Source of the DNA: Streptomyces sp. NBC_00539
Lineage (GTDB): Bacteria; Actinomycetota; Actinomycetes; Streptomycetales; Streptomycetaceae
DNA length: 64,000 nucleotides
Assembly (NCBI RefSeq): GCF_036346105.1
Contig: NZ_CP107811.1
Location: forward strand, 2,610,501 to 2,674,500
Direction: 5' to 3'
Shown here in pieces: positions 57,355-64,000 of the stretch; the first letter of the stretch is position 1, and the number at the start of each line of letters is the position of its first letter. Below the pieces are notes generated by a model. That model made no database searches, was not told the origin of the DNA, and saw only the letters and a list, made by a program, of their open reading frames with translations. A program made the position numbers and the translations under genes.

Positions 57355-58248
57355 GTGCGCACATCGAAGATCTCCGGCTCGGTCTGGATCGCCCTCACCC
57401 TCGTGTACGTCCTGTGGGGCTCGACCTACCTCGCCATCCGCATCGTCGTGCAGACGATGCCCCCGTTCCTCTCGGCCGGGGCCCGGTTCATCACGGCCGG
57501 GCTCCTGCTGGCCGCGATCGTCGCCTGGCGCTTCGGACCGTCCGCGCTCCGCGTCACCCGCGCGCAGCTCGGTTCGGCGGCGCTGGTGGGCCTGCTGCTG
57601 GTCCTCGGCGGCAACGGCCTGGTGGTGCTCGGCGAGACCTCGGTCCCGTCCGGCCTCGCCGCCCTCCTGATCGCCGCCGTGCCGGTGTGGCTCGTGGTGC
57701 TGCGGGCGGCCACCGGGGACCGGCCGCCGGTGCGCACCGTGGCCGGGGTGCTGCTGGGACTGGCCGGTCTGGCGGTGCTGACCAGTCCCGCGTTCGGCGG
57801 CGAGGTACGTCTGTCGGGGGTGCTGCTGGTGCTGACCGCCTCGGTGCTGTGGGCGCTCGGCTCGTTCTCCTCCTCCAAGCTGTCGCTGCCCGCCAATCCG
57901 TTCGCGGGCAGTGCGTACCAGATGCTCGCGGGCGGGATCGGCGGCGTCCTCACCGGTGTCGCCCGGGGCGAGCTGCACGCCCTGCGCCCGTCGGAGTTCT
58001 CCACCGCCTCGTGGCTGGCGCTCGGCTACCTCGTGGTCTTCGGCTCGCTCGTCGCCTTCACCTCGTACGTGTGGCTGCTGAGCTCGGCGCCGCTGTCGCT
58101 GGTGGCCACGTACGCCTACGTCAATCCGGTCGTCGCCGTCGCGCTGGGCTCGCTGATCCTGGACGAGCCGCTGACCTGGCCGATCGTGACAGGCGGGGCG
58201 ATCGTGGTGGCGGGAGTGGGTCTGATCGTGAGCACCGAACGCGGCTGA
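57355..58248 (+). CDS. EamA/DMT superfamily permease
   Basis: The protein has 297 residues, a GTG start, and ten predicted helices in two EamA repeats (TLVYVLWGSTYLAIRIVVQT; FGSLVAFTSYVWLLSSAPLS). Motif LYVLWGSTYLAIR-like at the start is RhaT/YdcZ-typical. It resembles YedA-type exporters, which push out metabolites or amino acids. It follows the PEP-mutase-like gene after 30 nt, so the two are probably cotranscribed. Confidence 0.9.
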   Translation: MRTSKISGSVWIALTLVYVLWGSTYLAIRIVVQTMPPFLSAGARFITAGLLLAAIVAWRFGPSALRVTRAQLGSAALVGLLLVLGGNGLVVLGETSVPSGLAALLIAAVPVWLVVLRAATGDRPPVRTVAGVLLGLAGLAVLTSPAFGGEVRLSGVLLVLTASVLWALGSFSSSKLSLPANPFAGSAYQMLAGGIGGVLTGVARGELHALRPSEFSTASWLALGYLVVFGSLVAFTSYVWLLSSAPLSLVATYAYVNPVVAVALGSLILDEPLTWPIVTGGAIVVAGVGLIVSTERG

Positions 58249-58256
58249 GGGGCCGG

Positions 58257-59051
58257 TCAGCCGCGCGCCGCCCGGTCGTACAGGGCCTTCGCCCGTTCGT
58301 CGAAGAGCGCGGCCGTGGAGTCCACGTCCGTGTCGCCGCCGCTGAGCACCCCGATCAGCCGTCCCGGCCGCCCGGGGCCGCCCCGGTCGGCGATCCAGGG
58401 GCTGCCGCTGGTACCCGTCCAGAATCCCGAGCAGCTGATGTACAGCATGGCGGGGTCGTCCTCGTCGTGGCGGGTCTGCGTCGTGCAGGAGACCGGCTTG
58501 TTCTGCGGGTTGCGGTCGGCCTCCGGGTAACCGACGACGGTGACCTCCCTCTCGTACCCGGAGGTCCAGTCGGGCTTCGGCACCTCGTCGCGTCCGACCC
58601 GGTCCTGCAGGCTGCGGCCGTCCTCGTCGGGCTCGACGGTGAGGAAGGCGAAGTCGGCGGTCTCGTCGCCCCACTTCGTCCAGCGGTCGTCGACGTGGAT
58701 GGACCGCACCTTCCACAGCCCGAGGGGCCGGGTGCCCGCGCCCGCGCCGGAGAAGGCGGGCGCGAAGGCGAGCTCACCGATGGCGAGGCCGTCGTGCGCG
58801 ACCTCACCCGGCTGTCCGTCCTCGCCGGCGGGGGCCACGCAGTGCGCGGCGGTGGCGACGACGTTGCCCTTGGGGCTGTCGACCACGCTGGCCGTGCACC
58901 AGTGCTCCCCGTTGGCCATCAGGACCCCGACGGTGGGGAAGGGGTGCACCGCCCGGTCGCCCGTCGCCTCGACGAACGCGACGCCGAACACCGCCGCGAT
59001 CCCGGCGGCGGCCAGCGCGGCGACGACGCGTCCCCTCACCGCCGGGCTCAC
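58257..59051 (-). CDS. Secreted trypsin-like serine protease
   Basis: The GTG at 59051 overlaps the esterase stop (GTGA), giving 264 residues. A Sec signal peptide or anchor (VVAALAAAGIAAVFGVAFVE) starts it. The catalytic triad is His in VVATAAHCVA, Asp in DETADFAFLTVE and Ser in GFWTGTSGSPWIAD. Two Cys near HCVA and EHWCTAS could form a disulphide. It belongs to the V8/trypsin-like family with an NGEHWCTASVVDSPKG entry. Coupling to the esterase gene is unusual and implies coordinated export. Confidence 0.9.
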   Translation of the reverse strand: MSPAVRGRVVAALAAAGIAAVFGVAFVEATGDRAVHPFPTVGVLMANGEHWCTASVVDSPKGNVVATAAHCVAPAGEDGQPGEVAHDGLAIGELAFAPAFSGAGAGTRPLGLWKVRSIHVDDRWTKWGDETADFAFLTVEPDEDGRSLQDRVGRDEVPKPDWTSGYEREVTVVGYPEADRNPQNKPVSCTTQTRHDEDDPAMLYISCSGFWTGTSGSPWIADRGGPGRPGRLIGVLSGGDTDVDSTAALFDERAKALYDRAARG

Positions 59052-60184
59052 GGCACGTCGGGGTCTGGGGTCGGGGCGAGCATCACCTTGCTGATCCACT
59101 CCAACGAACCCTCCCGCATGCCGCGCACGTACGACTTGCCATTGTGCTCGCCATCCTGGATCACCTGGAGCCGGGTGTGCACGGGGCCCTTCCCGTACTG
59201 CCGCATGAACTTCTCGGCGAGGTCGCGGCCGCTCTCCTTGGTGCCGATCTGGAAGTTGACGTAGACGTCCGGGCCGCCCTCCCCGATCAGCTGCTCGGCG
59301 AGCTTCTCGGGGTTGTTCTCGTCCATGGCCCTCCGGTTCCCCTTCCACAGCGGGGAGTCGGGGACGAAGTCCACGCCGCTCGCGATGACGGCCTTGAAGC
59401 GGTCGGGGTATTTGAGGACGTGCTTGAAGGCGCCGAAGCCGCCCGAGGAGGAGCCCATGAAGGCCCAGCCGTCGCGGGAGGTGAAGGTGCGGAAATTGGC
59501 CTTGGTGAAGTCCGGGACGTCATCGGCCATCCAGGTGCCCATCTTGGGCTGGCCGGGGATGTCGGAGCCGTCGTAGTGGTGCTTGGTGTCGGCGTTGATC
59601 ACCGGCATGACCAGGATGAACGGCAGGCTGGTGCCGGCCTTCACCCCGTCGGCGACGGCCTGCTGGAGGCCGAGGCCCGGGCCGGTACCCCAGTAGTTGG
59701 TGGGGTAGCCGCGGCCGCCGGGCAGCGAGATCAGGACCGGGAAGGCGCTCTTGGCGTACCTCGGCTCGTCGTACTCCTTCGGGACCCACACCCACACGTC
59801 GCCGGTGAAGCCGGACTTCGCCCCGGTCAGGGTGGTCTTGGCGATCTGGGTGCCGTCGGGCAGCCGGGCGGCGCGCACGAACGCGGCCTTCGGGCCGGTG
59901 GGCATGCGGACCCCCTTGGGCATGTCCACGGTGGCCGCGGCGGTCTCCTGCGTCTTGCCGAACGCGACCGGTTCGCCCACGCCCGAGAAGAAGCCGGTCT
60001 TGTACGCCGCCACGCCGCCCCCGGCGACGAGGGCGAGGGCGAGGCCGCCGCCGAGGAGGATCAGCCGACGGCGCCGGCCGGTCGTTCCGCTCGTTGTGGC
60101 CGCTCCCGGAGCCGCACCCGTGGTCGCACCCGGAGCCGCACCCGTGGTCGTCGGGCCGGCGTCGCCTTGCTGGTCTTGCTGCAC
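59048..60184 (-). CDS. Membrane-anchored esterase (antigen 85/EstD-like), copy 1
   Basis: The protein has 378 residues and a GTG start. A Gly/Ala/Thr-rich N-terminus with GAAPGATTGAAPGAATT repeats, then Arg-rich and one helix (LILLGGGLALALVAGGGVAA), anchor it with the domain outside. The alpha/beta-hydrolase core has the nucleophile in FMGSSSGGFGAF, the Asp region around VNFQIGTKESGRD, and His in GEHNGKSY. It carries the stretch DGSDIPGQPKMGTW shared with copy 2. Mycolyltransferase-like or acyl-ester hydrolysis is possible. It overlaps the protease gene. Confidence 0.9.
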   Translation of the reverse strand: MQQDQQGDAGPTTTGAAPGATTGAAPGAATTSGTTGRRRRLILLGGGLALALVAGGGVAAYKTGFFSGVGEPVAFGKTQETAAATVDMPKGVRMPTGPKAAFVRAARLPDGTQIAKTTLTGAKSGFTGDVWVWVPKEYDEPRYAKSAFPVLISLPGGRGYPTNYWGTGPGLGLQQAVADGVKAGTSLPFILVMPVINADTKHHYDGSDIPGQPKMGTWMADDVPDFTKANFRTFTSRDGWAFMGSSSGGFGAFKHVLKYPDRFKAVIASGVDFVPDSPLWKGNRRAMDENNPEKLAEQLIGEGGPDVYVNFQIGTKESGRDLAEKFMRQYGKGPVHTRLQVIQDGEHNGKSYVRGMREGSLEWISKVMLAPTPDPDVP

Positions 60185-60247
60185 GGATATTTTCCCGTTC
60201 CTTCTCCGGCGCTCGTCGCGAGCGCGGGTCGGACCGATAGGTCCCCC

Positions 60248-60270
60248 TCACACCCCTGACAGAGGTGTGA
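60248..60270. promoter_or_regulatory. Inverted repeat upstream of esterase copy 1
   Basis: TCACACC at 60248-60254 and GGTGTGA at 60264-60270, 9 nt apart and 64 nt before the start codon. It is a possible operator. The 257-nt gap to copy 2 holds no other feature that I can support. Confidence 0.4.
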
Positions 60271-60441
60271 ACGACGCTATGGGTTGCCCGGGACGGGTGC
60301 GACGTGGTGAGAGCCACGCGGGGGACGGACGCCCCCGCGCGGGCCGGGGTGCCGGCGCAGGGCCGCCAGACCGCCCCGGGAACCGGCGCGGCAGCCGTTT
60401 GCGCAGGTGGGGGGCAGTGGAGCGGACGTACGACCAGCCGA

Positions 60442-61596
60442 CTAGCCCGCTGCGGGCTGGGGGCCCTTCAACACCTTGCTGATCCACTCCAGGGAGCTCT
60501 CCTTCATCCCCCTGACGTAATGCCAGCCGTTGTGTTCGCCGTTCTGGATGTCGTGGATGGTCGTCTTCACCGGGCCCGTGCCGAACTCGCGCTGGAAGCG
60601 CAGCATCCGGTCCTTGCCGGTCTCCTTCGTTCCGACCTGGAAGTTGATGTAGACGTCCGGCCCGTTGCTGTCGATCAGCTTCTGGGCGAGCTTCTCCGGG
60701 TTGTTCTCGTCCATCTCCCTCTGGTGGCCCTTCCAGAGCGGGGAGTCGGGAACTATCTCCCCGCCACTGGCTATCACGGCCTTGAACCGGTCCGGGTGCT
60801 GGAGCACCTGCTTCATGCCGACGAAGCCGCCCGAGGAGGAGCCCATGAAGGCCCAGCCGTCGCGGGACTTGTACGTACGGAAGTTGGCGCGGGTGAAGTC
60901 CGGGACGTCCTCGGCGAGCCAGGTGCCCATCTTCGGCTGGCCGGGGATGTCCGAGCCGTCGTAGTAGTACTTGTTGTCCGGGTTGAGCACCGGCATGATC
61001 AGGATGAACGGCAGGCTGGTACCGGCGGCCACCCCTTCCTCGACCGCCTTCTGGAGGCCGAGGCTGCGGTCGGACCAGTAGTTGGCCGGGAAGCCGTTGC
61101 CGCCGGGCAGCGAGATCAGGACCGGGAAGGCGCTCTTGGCGTACTTCGGGTCGCCGTACTCCTTGGGCGTCCAGACCCAGACGTCGCCCTCGAACCCGGA
61201 CTTGGCGCCCGCGAGGCGCGTCTTGGCGATGACCGTCCCGTCGTCCAGCTTGGCGGTCTGCTTGAACTCGGACCGCGGGCCGGTCTCCATGAGGACGTCC
61301 GGGTCGCCGGTGGGCGCCGCCGGGGCGGACGGGGCCGACGGTGCCTGCGGCTGCGGGCTCTGCCGCGCCTTGCCGTCGCCGTGCGCGGCCCCGGCCGGCG
61401 GGGCGGTCCTGCCGGAGGTGACGGCCCGACCGTTGCCCGAGAACCACTCGGCCTTCCAGGCGGCGAAGCCGCCGCCCCCGAGGAGCAGCACGGCCGCGAG
61501 ACCGGAACTGATCCATACGGCGCGACGGGACCGCTCGGGCGCGGGGCCGTCGGCGGCCGAGTCCCGGGACCGCGGGCTTCGTGGGTACAGGGGCAC
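60442..61596 (-). CDS. Membrane-anchored esterase (antigen 85/EstD-like), copy 2
   Basis: The GTG at 61596 (VPLYPRSPRSRDSAADGPAP) has GGAG 8 nt before it; 384 residues; an ATG at 61671 is in frame but adds a repetitive leader. The helix is WISSGLAAVLLLGGGGFAAW, followed by a Pro/Ala-rich linker. The hydrolase core has FMGSSSGGFVGM, VNFQVGT-like (INFQVGTKETGKD) and GEHNGWHY. It is closely related to copy 1 over the catalytic domain and diverged in the anchor and linker, so this is an old tandem duplication. Confidence 0.9.
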   Translation of the reverse strand: MPLYPRSPRSRDSAADGPAPERSRRAVWISSGLAAVLLLGGGGFAAWKAEWFSGNGRAVTSGRTAPPAGAAHGDGKARQSPQPQAPSAPSAPAAPTGDPDVLMETGPRSEFKQTAKLDDGTVIAKTRLAGAKSGFEGDVWVWTPKEYGDPKYAKSAFPVLISLPGGNGFPANYWSDRSLGLQKAVEEGVAAGTSLPFILIMPVLNPDNKYYYDGSDIPGQPKMGTWLAEDVPDFTRANFRTYKSRDGWAFMGSSSGGFVGMKQVLQHPDRFKAVIASGGEIVPDSPLWKGHQREMDENNPEKLAQKLIDSNGPDVYINFQVGTKETGKDRMLRFQREFGTGPVKTTIHDIQNGEHNGWHYVRGMKESSLEWISKVLKGPQPAAG

Positions 61597-61759
61597 GGTC
61601 TTCGCTCCGAACGCTGAACGGGGTGGGGCTTGCCCGGGGTGCCCTGGGGCTCCGTGGGCTTGCCCGGGCATGCCCGGGCTTCCCTAGTGCTGATGTACGA
61701 ATCCTGCCGGGAGTTCCCGACCCGGCCAAAAGCCGGGGACCAGCACCCCGCCGACCGCC

Positions 61760-62197
61760 TCACTTCAAGGCGTCGAGGACCTGTGCGCACCGCCCCAGCA
61801 GCTCGATGAGCCGCTCCCGCTCCTCAGCGCTGAACTCGGCCGCCAACGCCCGCTCCACCCGCACCGCGCCGGCGTCCGCCAGCTCCATCGCGGCCCGGCC
61901 CTGCTCGGTGAGCCGGGTCTCCAGCACGTTGCCGTGCCACTCGTGCGGCCTGCGCTCGATGAACCCGCGTTCCTGGAGGTTCTTGAGCACGGTGTTCATC
62001 GTCGGCGGCGTCACCCCGCACAGGCGCGAGAGCGCGGCGGCGGAGATGCCCGGCTTCTCGGCGAGCCAGAGCAGGGCGGCGTACTGGGGAACCGTTACCG
62101 CGGCCGGCTTGCACGCCGTGTTCTTCGCCGCGAGGAGCGCTTGCTCGGCGCGCTTGAGGTGCGAGCCGATGCGCTCCTGGGCGGGCATGGACGTCAT
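61760..62197 (-). CDS. MarR family transcriptional regulator
   Basis: The ATG at 62197 (MTSMPAQERIGSHLKRAEQA) has AGGA 7 nt upstream, giving 145 residues; a GTG two codons before it is the alternative. The winged helix-turn-helix is GISAAALSRLCGVTPPTMNT then VLKNLQERGFIERRP, with the wing DNVLETRLTEQGRAAM-like (HGNVLETRLTEQG). A single Cys (RLCGV) and one near the start (NTACKP) could be redox-sensing as in OhrR. It faces the SMP-30-like gene across a 12-bp palindrome. Confidence 0.9.
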   Translation of the reverse strand: MTSMPAQERIGSHLKRAEQALLAAKNTACKPAAVTVPQYAALLWLAEKPGISAAALSRLCGVTPPTMNTVLKNLQERGFIERRPHEWHGNVLETRLTEQGRAAMELADAGAVRVERALAAEFSAEERERLIELLGRCAQVLDALK

Positions 62198-62224
62198 CCC
62201 CACATCCTAGGCTCCTTGCACTCA

Positions 62225-62236
62225 TTAGAGCTCTAA
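62225..62236. promoter_or_regulatory. MarR-type operator TTAGAGCTCTAA
   Basis: A perfect 12-bp palindrome in the 95-nt divergent region, 28 nt before marR and 57 nt before the SMP-30-like gene. AT-rich symmetric sites are typical for MarR dimers. It stands out in this GC-rich window. Confidence 0.7.
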
Positions 62237-62292
62237 CTTACATTCGACCTCACATCATCAAACGAGCTCACACTGAACGAGGACGTGTCCAG

Positions 62293-63318
62293 ATGCGCTT
62301 CTCCGCCCTAACCACCTCTCGTACCACTTCTCGAATCACCTCCCGGGCCACCTCCCGGGCCATCCCCCTCGCCGCCGCCCTCGCCGCGGTCCTCACCCTG
62401 GGCGCCGCCCCTGCCGACGCGACCACCGCGCCCCGGCTCTCCACCGCCTTCGTCCTGCCCGGCGCCAAGGTCTACCCCGAGGGCATCACCTCCGACCCCC
62501 GCACCGGCACGGTCTACGTCGGCTCGTACGCGGACGGCACCGTCTACCGCGCCCGCCCCGGCCAGGACACGGCCGAGGTCTTCCTCCCGGCCGGGACCGA
62601 CGGCCGCCACACCGCGAACGGCCTCTCCGTGGACGCCCACGGCCGGCTGTGGGTCACCGACTCCACCAACGGCGTCGCGGTGTACGACACCCGCACCGGG
62701 TCCCGCCTCGCCCGGTTCGGCATCCCGGGCGGCGCGCCGTCCTTCGTCAACGACCTCGCGCTGACCCCGGACGGCACGGCCTACCTCACCGACAGCCTCC
62801 GCGCGGCGGTCTACCGCGTCACCCCGGCGCAGCTGGCCGCCGGCTCCGGCGTGCTGGAGGTGGCGTACGACCTGAGCGGCGGGATCACCCCGCCACCGGG
62901 GGGCGGTGTCTTCCTGAACGGCATCGTCGCCGACCCGGCGGGCCGCTTCCTGCTGACCGTCGACATGACCGCCGGCGACCTCCACCGCATCGACCTCCGC
63001 ACGGGCGCCCTGTCCCGCGTCACCCTCCGCGGCGGCGACCTCAAGCACGGGGACGGCCTCCAGCTCTCCCCCGGCGGCGTCCTGCGCGTGGCCCACAACA
63101 CCACCAACACCCTGACCCGCTGGCAGCTCACCCCGAGCGGCACCGCCGCCCGCCTCACCCGCACCCTGACGGACCCGGCCCTGCAGATCCCCACCACCCT
63201 CACCCACACCCCGGGCCGCACCCTGGTGGTCCGCTCCCAGTTCGACAAGGACGGCCCCATGACCCCCTCCACCGGCACCCCCACCACCTTCACGGTGGCC
63301 TCCGTCCGCGGCCTCTGA
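62293..63318 (+). CDS. Secreted SMP-30/gluconolactonase-like beta-propeller
   Basis: The protein has 341 residues. The signal peptide has a repeated basic start (TSRTTSRITSRATSRA) before LAAALAAVLTLGAAPADA. The mature protein has six-bladed propeller repeats (YPEGITSDPRTGTVYVGSYA; NGLSVDAHGRLWVTDSTNG; FVNDLALTPDGTAYLTDSLR; LNGIVADPAGRFLLTVDM; GDGLQLSPGGVLRVAHNTTN). This is the SMP-30/Gnl fold with the acidic calcium-ligand pattern. Lactone hydrolysis is possible, but the catalytic residues are not certain. It is divergent from marR and probably regulated by it. Confidence 0.88.
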   Translation: MRFSALTTSRTTSRITSRATSRAIPLAAALAAVLTLGAAPADATTAPRLSTAFVLPGAKVYPEGITSDPRTGTVYVGSYADGTVYRARPGQDTAEVFLPAGTDGRHTANGLSVDAHGRLWVTDSTNGVAVYDTRTGSRLARFGIPGGAPSFVNDLALTPDGTAYLTDSLRAAVYRVTPAQLAAGSGVLEVAYDLSGGITPPPGGGVFLNGIVADPAGRFLLTVDMTAGDLHRIDLRTGALSRVTLRGGDLKHGDGLQLSPGGVLRVAHNTTNTLTRWQLTPSGTAARLTRTLTDPALQIPTTLTHTPGRTLVVRSQFDKDGPMTPSTGTPTTFTVASVRGL

Positions 63319-63363
63319 CCCGAAGCCCCCACCGCACCAAAGGCGGCGGAGGACCGAGAGCCG

Positions 63364-63392
63364 TTGTGTACACATGAGACACTCGGTACGCT
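63364..63392 (+). promoter_or_regulatory. Promoter and operator of the toxin-antitoxin operon
   Basis: -35 TTGTGT (63364-63369), a 17-nt spacer and -10 TACGCT (63387-63392). Start of transcription 7-8 nt later falls on the antitoxin ATG at 63400, so the mRNA would be leaderless. The palindrome TGTGTACACA (63365-63374) overlaps the -35 and is the likely autorepressor site. Confidence 0.65.
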
Positions 63393-63399
63393 TGTGCGC

Positions 63400-63669
63400 A
63401 TGACGCAGCCGCTGCCCATAGAGTCCATCCGCGACGTACGCGCACACCTGGCAGAGGTGGTGGAGCGCGCAGACCGCGACGACGTGCCCACGGTCATCAC
63501 GCGCCGGGGCAAGGAGGTCGCCGCCGTCGTCTCCATCGAGGTGCTGCGCAAGTACCAGGAGTGGGAAGAGCGCGAGATCAACCGGATCATCGACGAGCGC
63601 ATGGCCAACCCGGCCCCCGGCATCCCGATCGAGCACATCATGAGGGAGAGTCTGGCGCGCGGTGAGTGA
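63400..63669 (+). CDS. Phd/YefM family antitoxin
   Basis: The ATG at 63400 gives 89 residues. The N-terminal Phd/YefM fold (MTQPLPIESIRDVRAHLAEV, VPTVITRRGKEVAAVVSIEV) should bind DNA. The charged C-terminal half (YQEWEEREINRIIDERMANP) should bind the toxin. No ribosome-binding site precedes the start, which fits a leaderless message. It overlaps the toxin by 8 nt. Confidence 0.9.
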   Translation: MTQPLPIESIRDVRAHLAEVVERADRDDVPTVITRRGKEVAAVVSIEVLRKYQEWEEREINRIIDERMANPAPGIPIEHIMRESLARGE

Positions 63670-63925
63670 GTACCGAACCGTCTTCCGCCCCGAGGCGCAG
63701 GCCGAGCTTCGGAAGATCCCTCGCGACATGGCGCTCCGCATCCTGGCCAAGCTGACCGAGCTGGAGACCGACCCTCTCGGCTTCGACACCACCGCACTCG
63801 TGTCCCAGCCAGAGCGACGCCGTCTGCGCGTCGGCGACTACCGCGTCGTCTACACGCTCGACGACGGAGAGCTGGTGGCGTGGGCCGTTCATGGGGGACA
63901 CCGATCCACCGCCTACGGGACCTGA
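63662..63925 (+). CDS. RelE/ParE superfamily toxin
   Basis: The protein has 87 residues and a GTG start inside the end of the antitoxin gene. Characteristic segments are FRPEAQAELRKIPRDMALRI, RRLRVGDYRVVYTLDDGELV and the ending WAVHGGHRSTAY. The Arg-rich RRRLRVGDYRVVY strand is the usual RelE active region. It is a probable ribosome-dependent mRNA interferase, with ParE-type gyrase inhibition less likely. The last 75 nt of the window after it hold nothing recognisable. Confidence 0.9.
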   Translation: MSEYRTVFRPEAQAELRKIPRDMALRILAKLTELETDPLGFDTTALVSQPERRRLRVGDYRVVYTLDDGELVAWAVHGGHRSTAYGT

Positions 63926-64000
63926 TTGCCGCTGATCTCCCGTCAGAACATCCGGCACCCACCCCACACGGTGACGACGAAGGGGTCGGACTCGACAGAG

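Noticed and set aside
56233-58716. An 827-codon minus-strand open frame
   Set aside because: It runs antisense to the PEP-mutase-like and EamA genes and has repetitive Gly/Glu/Ala composition, so it is a shadow.
1-64000. CRISPR arrays, tRNA/rRNA genes, insertion sequences or prophage
   Set aside because: None was seen. The tandem repeats present are 5-21 nt and contiguous, without spacers, and no transposase or integrase motifs occur.
1-64000. Secondary-metabolite gene cluster
   Set aside because: There are no PKS, NRPS, terpene synthase, lanthipeptide or similar core enzymes. The exporters and methyltransferase sit in conserved core surroundings.

Overview
The window is a stretch of chromosome core from a Streptomyces-like actinomycete. 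The evidence is very high GC with strong third-position G/C bias, frequent GTG and TTG starts, 4-nt ATGA/GTGA gene overlaps, mycothiol biosynthesis (mshB), and many Streptomyces-type genes. These include a TatB/HtrA/anti-sigma/ECF-sigma block, DUF3117, a SpoIIE phosphatase with an RsbW-like kinase domain, and paired oligopeptide ABC cassettes. I saw no tRNA, rRNA, insertion sequence, prophage or CRISPR array. I noticed no TTA (bldA-dependent) codon in the called genes, but that check was by eye.

Layout. (1) 1-7.7 kb: a soluble MgtE-N/CBS protein, a DUF1003 membrane protein and the Mrp Fe-S carrier ATPase. Facing them is a stress module: ECF sigma factor, zinc anti-sigma factor, HtrA-type protease and TatB. 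The sigma gene has a textbook GGGAACC-N16-CGTT promoter and a divergent O-methyltransferase. (2) 7.8-18.4 kb: DUF3117, enoyl-CoA hydratase, 3-methyladenine glycosylase, a small DivIVA-like membrane protein, a FolP2-type DHPS homologue, a LOG protein, dapE, two secreted or anchored wall-associated proteins, dapC, a 7Fe ferredoxin, a GNAT protein and a SirB1-like protein. (3) 18.5-26 kb: a four-gene overlapping ABC exporter/histidine kinase/NarL regulator operon with a 13-bp inverted-repeat operator, then a large disordered YoaR-like anchored protein, DUF6113, mshB and a tiny membrane protein. (4) 26.4-39.1 kb: two complete oligopeptide importer cassettes (A-B-C-D-F), separated by a GNAT gene. 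They lie beside typA, where I recall the S. coelicolor bldK locus. (5) 39.5-48.6 kb: typA, a large LpqW-like lipoprotein, a small coiled-coil protein and a type-F succinate dehydrogenase (sdhC-A-B). (6) 48.7-55.1 kb: partner-switching regulators, Nudix, SPOR-like and GntR proteins and a septum-formation-domain protein. (7) 55.2-64 kb: more accessory content, namely a threonine-synthase-like enzyme, a PEP-mutase-family enzyme, an EamA exporter, a secreted trypsin-like protease overlapping the first of two paralogous secreted esterases, MarR/SMP-30, and a toxin-antitoxin pair with an apparently leaderless promoter.

From memory, regions 1-5 follow the order of Mycobacterium tuberculosis Rv1232c down to Rv1165 (mgtE-N, DUF1003, mrp, tatB, htrA, rseA, sigE, methyltransferase, DUF3117, tag, folP2, LOG, dapE, dapC, fdxC, mshB, lpqW, typA), with Streptomyces-specific insertions. 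That synteny supports several functional calls: the sigma module as envelope-stress machinery, folP as folP2-type, and the typA-adjacent solute-binding protein as LpqW-type. I found no clear candidate for a wholly new system. The most interesting items are the degenerate DHPS active site, the metal-ligand motif in the SdhC anchor, the duplicated importer cassettes at the bldK position, the esterase/protease cluster, and several well-formed operators.
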